Positions 52,514 through 60,726 of a DNA stretch of 64,000 bases are shown here, in pieces. Source of the stretch: Reinekea forsetii (GTDB lineage: Bacteria > Pseudomonadota > Gammaproteobacteria > Pseudomonadales > Natronospirillaceae); assembly GCF_002795845.1 (NCBI RefSeq), contig NZ_CP011797.1, positions 62,001-126,000 of the forward strand, written 5' to 3'. How positions within the stretch are numbered: the stretch's first letter is position 1; the number at the start of each line of letters is the position of its first letter. Below the pieces are notes generated by a model. That model searched no databases. It saw nothing but the letters and a program-made list of their open reading frames with translations, and was not told where the DNA came from. A program made the translations under genes and the position numbers.

Positions 52514-53776
52514 ATGATACGCAGCAACAATGGCTTTTTTGGTGAATTCGGCGGCCGCTATGTGCCCGAAATTCTGCTCCCAGCCCTGCAACAGCTGGAG
52601 ACCATGTTCTTTGAACTGCGTGAAGAGCCATCGTTTTGGCAAGAATATCTCACCCTTACCCAAGAATTCAGTGGCCGCCCGACGCCGCTGACGCCGTTGC
52701 GACGGCTGTCGGCCCAATTGGGCGGGGCCCAGCTCTGGCTCAAGCGGGAAGACCTGAACCATTCCGGCGCGCATAAGATGAACAATGTGCTCGGTCAGGG
52801 CCTGTTAGTCCAGCGTATGGGTAAGAAGCGGGTAATAGCTGAAACCGGCGCTGGTCAGCACGGTTTGGCGACGGCCATTATGGCGGCCCGCCTGGGTTTG
52901 GACGCGACCATCTATATGGGTGCCGATGATATCGAACGGCAATACTCAAATGTCTTTTGGATGCGCCAGTTGGGCGCGACGGTAGTCGGCGTTGAGACCG
53001 GTGCCCGGACCCTCAAAGAAGCGCTCGATGAGGCCCTGCGCGATTGGGCCGCGAGCGTGGAAACCACGCACTATGTGCTCGGTACCGCCTGTGGTCCGGC
53101 CCCATTCCCGGAAATGGTCAGCTACTTTCAGAGTGTGATTTCGCAGGAGATGAAGGTCCAGTCTCTGGCGCAGATTGGCCGCTTACCCGATGAGGTGGTT
53201 GCCTGTGTCGGTGGTGGTTCCAATGCCATGGGCGCGTTTTCCGCTTTCCTCGATGATCCTGAGGTAGCCTTAGTGGGTATCGAGGCGGGCGGCATCAGCT
53301 TGGCGCCCGGCCAGCATTCGGTCCGGCTCTTGCCCAATACCGCCGAGACGGGCATCGCCCAAGGTTATAAGACGCTGTTTTTGCAAAATGAGGATGGCCA
53401 GCTCGGCGATACTCATTCTATTGCGGCCGGTTTAGATTATGTTGGCGTATCGCCGATCCTGGCCCATCTGAGCCAAACCGGACGGGTTACCCCGGAAAGC
53501 GCGCTCGACCATGAAGTGACTGATGCTTTTAAACTCTTGATGAAAACGGAGGGCATTATCCCTGCGATGGAATCGGCCCATGCCCTAGCCGGTGGGTTCA
53601 AGCGTGCCAAGAGCATGCGCCCGGATCAACATGTCATTATTAATTTGAGCGGCCGGGGGGACAAAGACATTTTCAACATAGCGCGCGCCTTTCCGCAACC
53701 AGAGTGGTCTGAATTTTTAGAGCGCGAAGCGGTGCGTGCCAAAGAACTGTTTGCCGCCAGCCAAGGAGAAAGCTAA
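52514..53776 (+). CDS. trpB: Tryptophan synthase beta chain
   Basis: A 420-residue PLP enzyme that joins indole and serine. Seen: the PLP lysine in LNHSGAHKMNN, AETGAGQHGLATA, the G-G-G-S-N phosphate site in ACVGGGSNAMGAF, and LSGRGDKDIF. The ATG at 52514 is preferred over ATG at 52511 because AAGGA (52503-52507) is then 6 bases away. It is the first gene of trpBA, with the trpA ATG overlapping its stop by one base. No TrpI-type LysR regulator is present; a TetR gene stands divergent instead. Confidence 0.95.
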   Translation: MIRSNNGFFGEFGGRYVPEILLPALQQLETMFFELREEPSFWQEYLTLTQEFSGRPTPLTPLRRLSAQLGGAQLWLKREDLNHSGAHKMNNVLGQGLLVQRMGKKRVIAETGAGQHGLATAIMAARLGLDATIYMGADDIERQYSNVFWMRQLGATVVGVETGARTLKEALDEALRDWAASVETTHYVLGTACGPAPFPEMVSYFQSVISQEMKVQSLAQIGRLPDEVVACVGGGSNAMGAFSAFLDDPEVALVGIEAGGISLAPGQHSVRLLPNTAETGIAQGYKTLFLQNEDGQLGDTHSIAAGLDYVGVSPILAHLSQTGRVTPESALDHEVTDAFKLLMKTEGIIPAMESAHALAGGFKRAKSMRPDQHVIINLSGRGDKDIFNIARAFPQPEWSEFLEREAVRAKELFAASQGES

Positions 53777-54543
53777 TGCTGCCGATTCAACACGCTAAAT
53801 TACAGGTAATGTCCCATGCCGTGGTCGGCTTTCCATCCTTGGCTGAAAACGAGCTCGCCATCGCCGGCCTGGTCGAGGCCGGGGTCAAGATGATCGAGTT
53901 GCAGGTGCCCTTTAGTGATCCGGTGGCCGATGGCCATACCCTGGTCAACGCCTGTTATGAGGCGCTGAAGCAGGGTGGCTCGGTGCGCGCGACGCTAGAA
54001 CTGGCTAAAACCGTGAGTGCTCGCCACCCAGAGGCCACCTTTGTGCTGATGAGCTATCTCAATCCGCTCTATCGCTACGGCTTGGAGAAGCTGTTCGAGG
54101 ACGCCGCGGCGGCCGGCTTTAAGGCGATGATCATTCCCGATATGCCAGTAGAAGAATTGGAGCCCTGGTTGCCCAAGCTGGACGCCCTAGGTTTGGCGCC
54201 GGTGCTGATGGTGACGCCGAACACCGCCGAGGCGCGCATTGAAAAAATCGCACGTGCGGCGCGCGGTATGATCTATGTGGTGTCCCGCATGGGGGTAACC
54301 GGCAAGCAAACCCAGTGGGGTGCCGAATTTGAGCAGTATGTCGCGCGCATCCGCCAGCATACCGATCTACCCTTGGCGATCGGCTTTGGTGTGCGTGCCG
54401 CGGAAGATCTCAAGGCCCTGACCGGTGTCGCGGAGGTGGCAGCCTTCTGTTCGCGCTATATCGAATGGCAGCGCGATGAAGGCAGCGCCGTAGCCGGCGA
54501 AAAAATGGCTGCCCTGTTGACCGAATCCGGCCTCAACGCCTGA
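53776..54543 (+). CDS. trpA: Tryptophan synthase alpha chain
   Basis: A 255-residue TIM-barrel enzyme that cleaves indole-3-glycerol phosphate to indole. The catalytic pair is present as E41 and D52 in MIELQVPFSDPVADGHT (E49 and D60 in Salmonella). Compared with the usual protein it is short at the N-terminus, has H after VADG where P is normal, and reads VVSRMGVTGKQT in the phosphate region where S-R-x-G-V-T-G is conserved. This makes it a divergent TrpA. Followed by a strong intrinsic terminator. Confidence 0.92.
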   Translation: MLPIQHAKLQVMSHAVVGFPSLAENELAIAGLVEAGVKMIELQVPFSDPVADGHTLVNACYEALKQGGSVRATLELAKTVSARHPEATFVLMSYLNPLYRYGLEKLFEDAAAAGFKAMIIPDMPVEELEPWLPKLDALGLAPVLMVTPNTAEARIEKIARAARGMIYVVSRMGVTGKQTQWGAEFEQYVARIRQHTDLPLAIGFGVRAAEDLKALTGVAEVAAFCSRYIEWQRDEGSAVAGEKMAALLTESGLNA

Positions 54544-54545
54544 CC

Positions 54546-54580
54546 GCAAGGGGCCGATACGGGCCCCTTGCTCCCTTTTT
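54546..54580 (+). terminator. Intrinsic terminator of trpBA
   Basis: GCAAGGGGCC and GGCCCCTTGC make a perfect 10-bp stem with a 6-base loop, followed by TCCCTTTTT. It begins 2 bases after the trpA stop. Confidence 0.92.
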
Positions 54581-54933
54581 ATGTTAGCGCGACCTACCTT
54601 GTAAACTGGCCCGAAACGTCGGCCAACTTAACCGCCCTTTCGGGCCTTATCAGGCTATCTACTGCTGGTTTTTCTTATTACACTGTATTATTCTCAGGAC
54701 TAGCTAGTCTAAAAGAACACTGTGATTCCAGATTTTGCAGTAGCCTCACGCCAGCAACAACAATAATGAATGTAAGAGAATAGCTTAGTCCAAATACCAA
54801 TGACCGTACTGACAGGGCAAATTCACATTAACTCACCTTCGAAGTGCACCGTTCATAGCATAGATTTTTTATCCGCGCGCTCGGGCCTTAGCTCGTTAGC
54901 TCGTTATATATAAGAGGACTTCGAGGAGGAGTT
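54581..54933 (+). other. Promoter region of the type VI secretion locus
   Basis: 353 bp between the trpBA terminator and tssB, AT-rich by eye. It has a direct repeat TAGCTCGT-TAGCTCGT near 54892-54907, TTATATATAA just after it and GAGGAGGAG as the tssB ribosome-binding site. No convincing sigma-54 (TGGC-N8-TGC) site was found. No gene is supported. Confidence 0.45.
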
Positions 54934-55416
54934 ATGGCTAAAAATACGACGGGTAGTGTTGCCCCCAAAGAGCGTATTAACATTTCGTACCGTCCAGCAA
55001 ACGGCACTACGACCGAGCGGGTTGAGTTGCCATTTAAGATGATGGTATTGGGCAAGTTTTCAACGGAAGACAATGCCAGTCCCTTGGCCGATCGCTCACC
55101 GATCAATATCAACAAGGCCAATTTCGATGAAGTCATCGAAAATCTCGGCGTGACCCTCAACTTTAGCATCGAAAATCACCTGACCGATGGGGGTGAAAAT
55201 ATCGATGTGCACCTGCCGGTCAGCAAGATTAAGGATTTTGAGCCCGACTCGATCCTTGATGCCATTCCAGAGTTGCGTAAAACCATCGAAGCCCGTAATG
55301 CGCTCAAGGCTTTGAAGGGACCCATTGGCAACGTGCCGGGACTGCGCAAGACGCTCAAGCTGATGCTTGAGAACCCGGACAAGCGCGATCAGCTAAAACA
55401 CGAATTGGGTCTTTAA
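54934..55416 (+). CDS. tssB: Type VI secretion contractile sheath small subunit TssB
   Basis: A 160-residue protein that, with TssC, builds the contractile sheath. Family marks: N-terminal RINISYRPANG, ELPFKMMVLGKFS, the central INKANFDEVIENLGVTLNFSIEN region and the C-terminal FEPDSILDAIPELRKTIEARNALKALKGPIGN (read over residues 106-137). It is the first gene of the locus and has a very strong ribosome-binding site (GAGGAGGAG). Confidence 0.95.
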   Translation: MAKNTTGSVAPKERINISYRPANGTTTERVELPFKMMVLGKFSTEDNASPLADRSPININKANFDEVIENLGVTLNFSIENHLTDGGENIDVHLPVSKIKDFEPDSILDAIPELRKTIEARNALKALKGPIGNVPGLRKTLKLMLENPDKRDQLKHELGL

Positions 55417-55493
55417 GAGACACCAAAACATTCGACGCTGCCTAGTCGGCGTCTGCGGTTCATATAATTGGATAAGAAATAGAGGGTTTTGCG

Positions 55494-56936
55494 ATGAGTA
55501 AGCAAGCTCAATCACTCCTAGATGAGGTCATGTCACAGACCCGCCTAGAAGAGCATAGCGATGGCTTCGATCTGGCCAAGGCCGGTGTGCAACGGCTTTT
55601 GTCGGGCATGCTGGCGCAACAAGACGAGATGGTTGTTAAGGTCGATAAAAAGGCCGTAGACGATATGATTGCCGAGTTGGACGCCCGTCTGAGTCGACAA
55701 ATGGATGCAATTTTGCATCATCCAGAATTCCAAAAAAGCGAGCGCAGCTGGCGTGGGTTGCAGTTTTTGGTCAATCGCACCAACTTTGATGAAAATATCA
55801 AGATCGAACTGCTTGATGTTACCCTCGATGAGTTGAAAGAGGACTTCGAAGACGCGCCCAAGCTGAGCCAATCGGCTTTTTATAAGATTGTGTATACCCA
55901 GGAATATGGCCAGTTTGGTGGCGAGCCTGTCGGTGTGGTCTTAGGCGACTATAACTTCAGTTATGGTGCGGCCGATGTTGAGTTCCTCAAGCAAATGGCA
56001 GACCTGAGTTCGGTCACCCATGCGCCCTTTATCAGCTCGGCCGCCCCAGCAATGTTCGGCTTACAGGATTTTTCTGAATTGGCCAGCCTGGCGGAAGTCG
56101 AATCCATCTTTGACGGCCCGCAATATAAGGCCTGGCAGGGTCTGCGCGAGCACGATACCGCGCGCAGCCTGGGTTTGGTGTTGCCTGATTTTATGGGTCG
56201 TGTCCAATACGGCGTTAACAAGCCGGTTAAAACCTTTGAATACGCCGAAACCGTTCAGGGCAAAAGCGATTACCTCTGGTCTAACTCGGTCTATGCTTAT
56301 GGCACTCGTTTGACCGAAAGCTTTGCCAACTACCGCTGGTGTCCGAACATTATCGGGCCTCAATCCGGTGGTGCGATCCTCAATATGGCGGTCAATGCTG
56401 TTGAGCGCGATGGCGCCCAAGGTCTGGATGGACCGGTTGAAACGGTCATTTCCGACCGTAAAGAAATGGAACTGTCCGATCTGGGTTTCATCTCACTGTC
56501 CTTGCGTAAAGGCTCTGATAACGCCACTTTCTTCTCATCGAACTCGGTTCAGCGGCCTAAGATATTCGGCTCCGATCCGGAAGAGAAGGCCATGGAGCTT
56601 AATTATCGGCTGGGTACTCAGCTACCCTATCTGTTTATCGTCAACCGCTTAGCGCACTATATCAAGGTTCTGCAGCGTGAAAACCTGGGATCTTGGAAAA
56701 GCCGTGCCGATCTGGAAAGCGAACTGAACAAGTGGATTCGCCAGTATATCGCCGACCAAGAAAATCCATCGCCGGCAACGCGCAGCCAGCGGCCATTGCG
56801 TAAAGCGGCGATTATCGTCACTGAAGTCGATGGCGAAGCGGGTTGGTATGAAGTGGGTCTGGAGGTTACGCCGCACTTTAAGTTTATGGGCGCAAACTTC
56901 ACCCTGTCGCTGACCGGTGTGCTGGAACGAGCCTAG
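55494..56936 (+). CDS. tssC: Type VI secretion contractile sheath large subunit TssC
   Basis: A 480-residue sheath protein. Seen: the N-terminal sheath region VDKKAVDDMIAELDARLSRQMDAILHHPEFQKSERSWRGL (residues about 48-85), FGGEPVGVVLGDYNFSYG, and C-terminal EVTPHFKFMGANFTLSL. Length is typical for the short TssC group. The spacing to tssB is 77 bp. A terminator-like hairpin follows, before hcp. Confidence 0.96.
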   Translation: MSKQAQSLLDEVMSQTRLEEHSDGFDLAKAGVQRLLSGMLAQQDEMVVKVDKKAVDDMIAELDARLSRQMDAILHHPEFQKSERSWRGLQFLVNRTNFDENIKIELLDVTLDELKEDFEDAPKLSQSAFYKIVYTQEYGQFGGEPVGVVLGDYNFSYGAADVEFLKQMADLSSVTHAPFISSAAPAMFGLQDFSELASLAEVESIFDGPQYKAWQGLREHDTARSLGLVLPDFMGRVQYGVNKPVKTFEYAETVQGKSDYLWSNSVYAYGTRLTESFANYRWCPNIIGPQSGGAILNMAVNAVERDGAQGLDGPVETVISDRKEMELSDLGFISLSLRKGSDNATFFSSNSVQRPKIFGSDPEEKAMELNYRLGTQLPYLFIVNRLAHYIKVLQRENLGSWKSRADLESELNKWIRQYIADQENPSPATRSQRPLRKAAIIVTEVDGEAGWYEVGLEVTPHFKFMGANFTLSLTGVLERA

Positions 56937-56974
56937 CGTTGAACGTCTAGTGTGCTAATTAGAGAAAAAGACCT

Positions 56975-57017
56975 ACGGTGTCGCCTGCCTTGATAGCAGC
57001 AGGCACCGTTGGTTTTT
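56975..57017 (+). terminator. Attenuator-like hairpin between tssC and hcp
   Basis: ACGGTG-TC-GCCTGC pairs with GCAGGC-ACCGT across about 10 bases (an inner 6-bp and outer 5-bp stem with a small bulge), followed by TGGTTTTTGG. It should partly stop read-through from tssBC and allow separate control of hcp. Confidence 0.7.
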
Positions 57018-57052
57018 GGTTTGATCACTAACAACCTATTAAGGAAGAGATC

Positions 57053-57568
57053 ATGGCTACAGATATTTTCATGAGTATTGAAACCGAAGAAGGCGATTCC
57101 ATTACTGAAGGCGCATGCACCAAAGAAAGCATCGGTGCCTATTTCAAGTCAGAACACGAAGATGAGATCTATGTTGTTGGCTTCGCGCAGAAGGGCAGCA
57201 TCGCAACCGATCGTCTGAGCGGCCAAATCACCTCGTCCCGCCGACACGAATACCTACGTATCACCAAATTGATCGATAAATCGTCGCCGCTGTTGTACCA
57301 GCTGCTCGCAGAGCCGAAGGGCCTCACCTGCTCGATTATGTTCTTTCGCAGTGCCGACACCGGCAGCGATGGCCAGCCAGTGCATTACTATTCGATCGAA
57401 TTGGAAGGCGCCAAAGTAGTCGAGATCGAAACCATTTCGCCCAACATGTTGGACGCCAGTTTCGATGACTTTATGCCCTATGAAGAGGTGAAGTTCACCT
57501 TCAACAGCATTACCTGGAATCATGAAACGGCCTCGAGCACCTCCACTGATAATTGGTCTGGTGAATAA
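57053..57568 (+). CDS. hcp: Type VI secretion tube protein Hcp
   Basis: A 171-residue protein whose hexameric rings stack into the inner tube. Marks: MATDIFMSIETEEGDSITEGAC at the N-terminus (residues 1-22), FAQKGSIATDRLSGQITSSRRHEYLRITKLIDKSSPLLYQLL region and C-terminal EEVKFTFNSITWNH. Start preceded by AAGGAAGAGATC. It is the most highly expressed component in many systems, in line with the separate upstream hairpin. Confidence 0.96.
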   Translation: MATDIFMSIETEEGDSITEGACTKESIGAYFKSEHEDEIYVVGFAQKGSIATDRLSGQITSSRRHEYLRITKLIDKSSPLLYQLLAEPKGLTCSIMFFRSADTGSDGQPVHYYSIELEGAKVVEIETISPNMLDASFDDFMPYEEVKFTFNSITWNHETASSTSTDNWSGE

Positions 57569-57580
57569 GGGTTTAGTATC

Positions 57581-58516
57581 TTGCAGCGCAGTCGGGTAAC
57601 AACAGCGCGAGGGTGTCAAGTCGGTCTAGCGGTAACGCTGTGCCTACTGGTGACCAGCTGTGCGCTGCTTAAAAAGCCGCCGCAAGGCCAGGCCTGGGAC
57701 GGGTCGATCGAAACCTATGCCCCAGGCATGGTGGTACAGCCTATGGCCTCGGTAGAGGTAGCGCAGGACTCACCCCAGGCCAATGACAGCGCCTTGCCAC
57801 TGGGCTTGATCGGGGCTAACCCGGCTGGTGGTGGGGTGGGCATGGTCCAGCAGCTGTTGAGTAAAGCCTTGCCTGGAGTGGAGCTACCGGTTACCAGCGA
57901 GGTGCCGACGCAAAACCTGACTGCTGCGGAACAGGCCAGTCAGGCCAGTGAAGACCGCACCGGCTGGCAGTGGGACGATCGAGCACGCAAATGGACCCTG
58001 ACGGCGAGTACAATTCCCCAAGCGCAGGAATGGCTGTATGAGAACGAGGCCCTATTGCTGCGCATCTCAGCCCAGGACGAACTCAATGTCTTTGAGGGCG
58101 CCAGTCATGCCACGGTGGTCAAGGTGATTCAACTCGATAACCCCAAGAATTTCAATCGACTGCGTCAAGACCCCTTTGGTTTAGCGGATATGCTGACTCA
58201 GTCGGCATTGGATGCCAGCTTTTTGGCCGAAAAGCAGCTCTATCTGATGCCCGGCGGCAGCATGACCCTGACCCTTGATCGAGAAGAGGGCGTACGCTAT
58301 GTGGGTATTCTGGCGGGCTATTATCGGCTCGATGAATACAAAACGGTGACCCGTTTGATCAGTATCCCGGCCGTATCAGAATCGTTAGAAACCGGCTTAC
58401 TTACCCGTCTGTGGCCGCTCAACAAAGAGGTCGTGCGTCAGCGCCCGGCGCGCTTGAAGATCTGGTTAGATGCGGGCGAACAAGAAATAGCTTCGGTGGC
58501 TATTCAGGTTAATTGA
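57581..58516 (+). CDS. tssJ: Type VI secretion lipoprotein TssJ (long form)
   Basis: A 311-residue outer-membrane lipoprotein. The signal peptide ends in V-T-S-C with C27 as the lipid-bearing residue. The TssJ domain is in the C-terminal half (about residues 145-265): LYENEALLLRISAQDELNVFEG, LDNPKNFNRLRQDPFGLADM, LMPGGSMTLTLDREEGVRYVGILAGYYRLD. An extra low-complexity stretch of about 115 residues separates the lipid anchor from this domain. Start codon is TTG at 57581 (AAGGG 9 bases upstream); no ATG or GTG lies before the signal peptide. It anchors the TssLM membrane complex. Confidence 0.85.
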   Translation: MQRSRVTTARGCQVGLAVTLCLLVTSCALLKKPPQGQAWDGSIETYAPGMVVQPMASVEVAQDSPQANDSALPLGLIGANPAGGGVGMVQQLLSKALPGVELPVTSEVPTQNLTAAEQASQASEDRTGWQWDDRARKWTLTASTIPQAQEWLYENEALLLRISAQDELNVFEGASHATVVKVIQLDNPKNFNRLRQDPFGLADMLTQSALDASFLAEKQLYLMPGGSMTLTLDREEGVRYVGILAGYYRLDEYKTVTRLISIPAVSESLETGLLTRLWPLNKEVVRQRPARLKIWLDAGEQEIASVAIQVN

Positions 58517-58560
58517 CCTGTGGCCGGGCCGTCGAATAATGAACCAACAGCGTTATCAGC

Positions 58561-58585
58561 CAATAGTCGCTGACCGTGACTATTG
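58561..58585 (+). repeat. Inverted repeat just upstream of tssK
   Basis: CAATAGTC and GACTATTG are perfect 8-bp arms with a 9-base loop, ending a few bases before the tssK ribosome-binding region (AGGAATCGAGG). It could influence tssK translation or be a protein-binding site. Confidence 0.45.
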
Positions 58586-58604
58586 ATAGGAATCGAGGCA
58601 CATC

Positions 58605-59981
58605 ATGCATAAACCACTTTACTGGCATCATGGTCTGTTTTTGCAGCCGCAGCATTTTCAGTATCAGGACCAGGCCCTGCACGCCACCATCGACAAGGTC
58701 TGGAAAACCCTTGCCGGAGATCACTGGGGTGTTATCTCAGCCAAGCTTGATGAAAATCTGTTGGTCGAAAACATCGTGCAAGTTCAGACTGCCGACCTAG
58801 TGTTTCAGGATGGCACCTGGGTGCAGTTGCCCGACACCGCAACGGTGACGCCGCTGGTCTTAAGCAGTGAAGCCTTTGGCGCGGATGCCAGTCTAATCGT
58901 CTACCTGGCCCTGCCCAAGCATCGAATCAACCAGAAGGCGCTCGGACAACGCTATCTGGACACGGAGAGCCCCGTGCCGATGCCCGATCTCTATCAGGGT
59001 GGCGACCCAATCGATATTCCGGTGCTAACCCACAGTTTGCGCATTGCCCTCAAGCATAGCCAATATTCGCCGGGCACAGCCGCAGATGGTCAGTATCTGC
59101 AACCGGAAGAACAGTCAATTCCGATCGCCCGCCTGGTTTGGCGCAACGATCGCATCGAACAGGACGCTGAGTTCATCCCGCCTAGCATAGTAATTGCTGG
59201 CGTGCCGGCGTTGCAGCACCTGGTTGGCAGTTTGCTCAAGGAGTTGCTTGACCGTTGTCGCCAGCTGGAAGACTACAAGGGTGGTCAGGACAATGGCGAG
59301 TTCAGCAGTCGCATCTTCCGCTTCCGTCTGGCCTTGCAAACTCTAAGCCGCTACACCGCGCAGCTCGATCATATTAGCGCCTCCAAGCGAGCCACCCCTG
59401 ATGAGCTGTATCTCTGTCTGAAGCAGCTCTTGGCGGAAGTGAGTGTTTTTACCCCGCGCGTCGATGTACTTGGGCAACGCGGTAGTAATTCTGAAGCTCT
59501 GAACTATGAACACAGAAAAGCCGATCGCTCTTTTAAACAGCTCAAAGAGCGCCTGTTAGAGACACTCAATGAATTGTCCGTGCGCCCCGAGCGCCTAGTG
59601 CGTCTGGAACCGTCCGGAGTGGATCGACTGCAAGCGGTCTTGCCGGCGGATTTTGCCAAAAACCTAAGTCGAGTCTTTATGATTGTGCGCAGCACTGCGC
59701 CGGTCAGTGACTGGCGCGATGACTTGTTGGCCTTTGCCAAGCTGGCGCCCGCCAATCTCCTGCCCACTCTATTGGACAAGGCGATCCCCGGTATCGAAAT
59801 TGTGGCCGAGGCGAACCGTCCAGAGGGACTGCCTCAACGCCCGAATTCGTGGTATTTCCGACTAAATTTGGACCACGCCAGCGATCTGCTGCACGCCATT
59901 AAACAGGGTGAGGATTTGGTGCTCTATTGGCCTGACCGACCAGATGATATCTCAGTCGAACTGGCCCAACTCAAAGGATAA
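58605..59981 (+). CDS. tssK: Type VI secretion baseplate subunit TssK
   Basis: A 458-residue baseplate protein that joins the baseplate to the TssLM membrane complex. N-terminus MHKPLYWHHGLFLQPQHFQYQD is diagnostic; FAKNLSRVFMIVRSTAP and the C-terminal region YFRLNLDHASDLLHAIKQGEDLVLYWP continue the family pattern. Start preceded by GGAATCGAGG. It ends 4 bases before tssL. Confidence 0.96.
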   Translation: MHKPLYWHHGLFLQPQHFQYQDQALHATIDKVWKTLAGDHWGVISAKLDENLLVENIVQVQTADLVFQDGTWVQLPDTATVTPLVLSSEAFGADASLIVYLALPKHRINQKALGQRYLDTESPVPMPDLYQGGDPIDIPVLTHSLRIALKHSQYSPGTAADGQYLQPEEQSIPIARLVWRNDRIEQDAEFIPPSIVIAGVPALQHLVGSLLKELLDRCRQLEDYKGGQDNGEFSSRIFRFRLALQTLSRYTAQLDHISASKRATPDELYLCLKQLLAEVSVFTPRVDVLGQRGSNSEALNYEHRKADRSFKQLKERLLETLNELSVRPERLVRLEPSGVDRLQAVLPADFAKNLSRVFMIVRSTAPVSDWRDDLLAFAKLAPANLLPTLLDKAIPGIEIVAEANRPEGLPQRPNSWYFRLNLDHASDLLHAIKQGEDLVLYWPDRPDDISVELAQLKG

Positions 59982-59985
59982 GTCT

Positions 59986-60645
59986 ATGCATTTGGTCGAT
60001 TGTTTCGTCGATGTGTTCACCTTTGTCCGGCAATTGACCGCCGTTGACAGTGAACCCATGTCCGACACCGCCGTGCGTCAGCGCCTCGATGAACTGCTGG
60101 CCACCAAGGCCCATCTGGCAACAGCGGGGGGCTACCAGAGTCAGCATTATGATGACGCCAAATTTGCTGTGGTCGCATGGCTCGATGAAAAAATTATTGG
60201 TTCCGATCTGTCTATCAAGGATCAATGGCGCACCGAGCTAGCGCAAAAGCATTATTTTAATACCGTTAAAGGAGGTCAGCTGTTCTTTGAAAAACTCAGT
60301 GCCCTCGATCAGTTTGACGCCTTCGAGATGGATGTCCGGGAGGTGTTTTTCTATTGCTTGGCGTTCGGTTTTCACGGCAAATATTATACCGATGCCGGCG
60401 TCCAGGAGCTGGCCGCCATTCGAACGGCGAATTACCAACTGCTGATGCAAAAGCAAGGCGTGGCGGATACCAAGGCGATGTGGTTTAGCCAGCAACCGAT
60501 GGCCGGTGGAGATGCCGATGTCGGCGCGAAGCCTCAGGGCTGGGCGCTGATGTACGGCGTGCCCTTGCTGGTGGTCACGGTTGCGGTGGCCTGGATGCGA
60601 GTCGATCTATTGGGTTTGATAGAAAATTTGGTAAAAACACTGTAA
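59986..60645 (+). CDS. tssL: Type VI secretion membrane subunit TssL (DotU/IcmH family)
   Basis: A 219-residue protein with a cytoplasmic helical domain (MHLVDCFVDVFTFVRQL, YDDAKFAVVAWLDEKIIGSD, GGQLFFEKLSALDQ, FYCLAFGFHGKYY) and a C-terminal membrane helix (LMYGVPLLVVTVAVAWMRVDLLGL). No peptidoglycan-binding extension is present. The start at 59986, with AAAGGAT upstream, gives the family N-terminus; the longer frame from 59908 lies inside tssK. It pairs with TssM to form the inner-membrane base. Confidence 0.95.
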   Translation: MHLVDCFVDVFTFVRQLTAVDSEPMSDTAVRQRLDELLATKAHLATAGGYQSQHYDDAKFAVVAWLDEKIIGSDLSIKDQWRTELAQKHYFNTVKGGQLFFEKLSALDQFDAFEMDVREVFFYCLAFGFHGKYYTDAGVQELAAIRTANYQLLMQKQGVADTKAMWFSQQPMAGGDADVGAKPQGWALMYGVPLLVVTVAVAWMRVDLLGLIENLVKTL

Positions 60646-60669
60646 GCCAAAGGTGTCCGTTACAACAGG

Positions 60670-60689
60670 CCTGCTGCGGCAGGGTTTTT
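60670..60689 (+). terminator. Weak terminator-like hairpin between tssL and tssM
   Basis: CCTGC-TGCG-GCAGG followed by GTTTTTG, 25 bases after the tssL stop. The stem is only 5 bp, so any termination would be partial. Confidence 0.4.
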
Positions 60690-60726
60690 GACGGCTAAAC
60701 AGACAAAAAAACAGGAAACAAACTCC

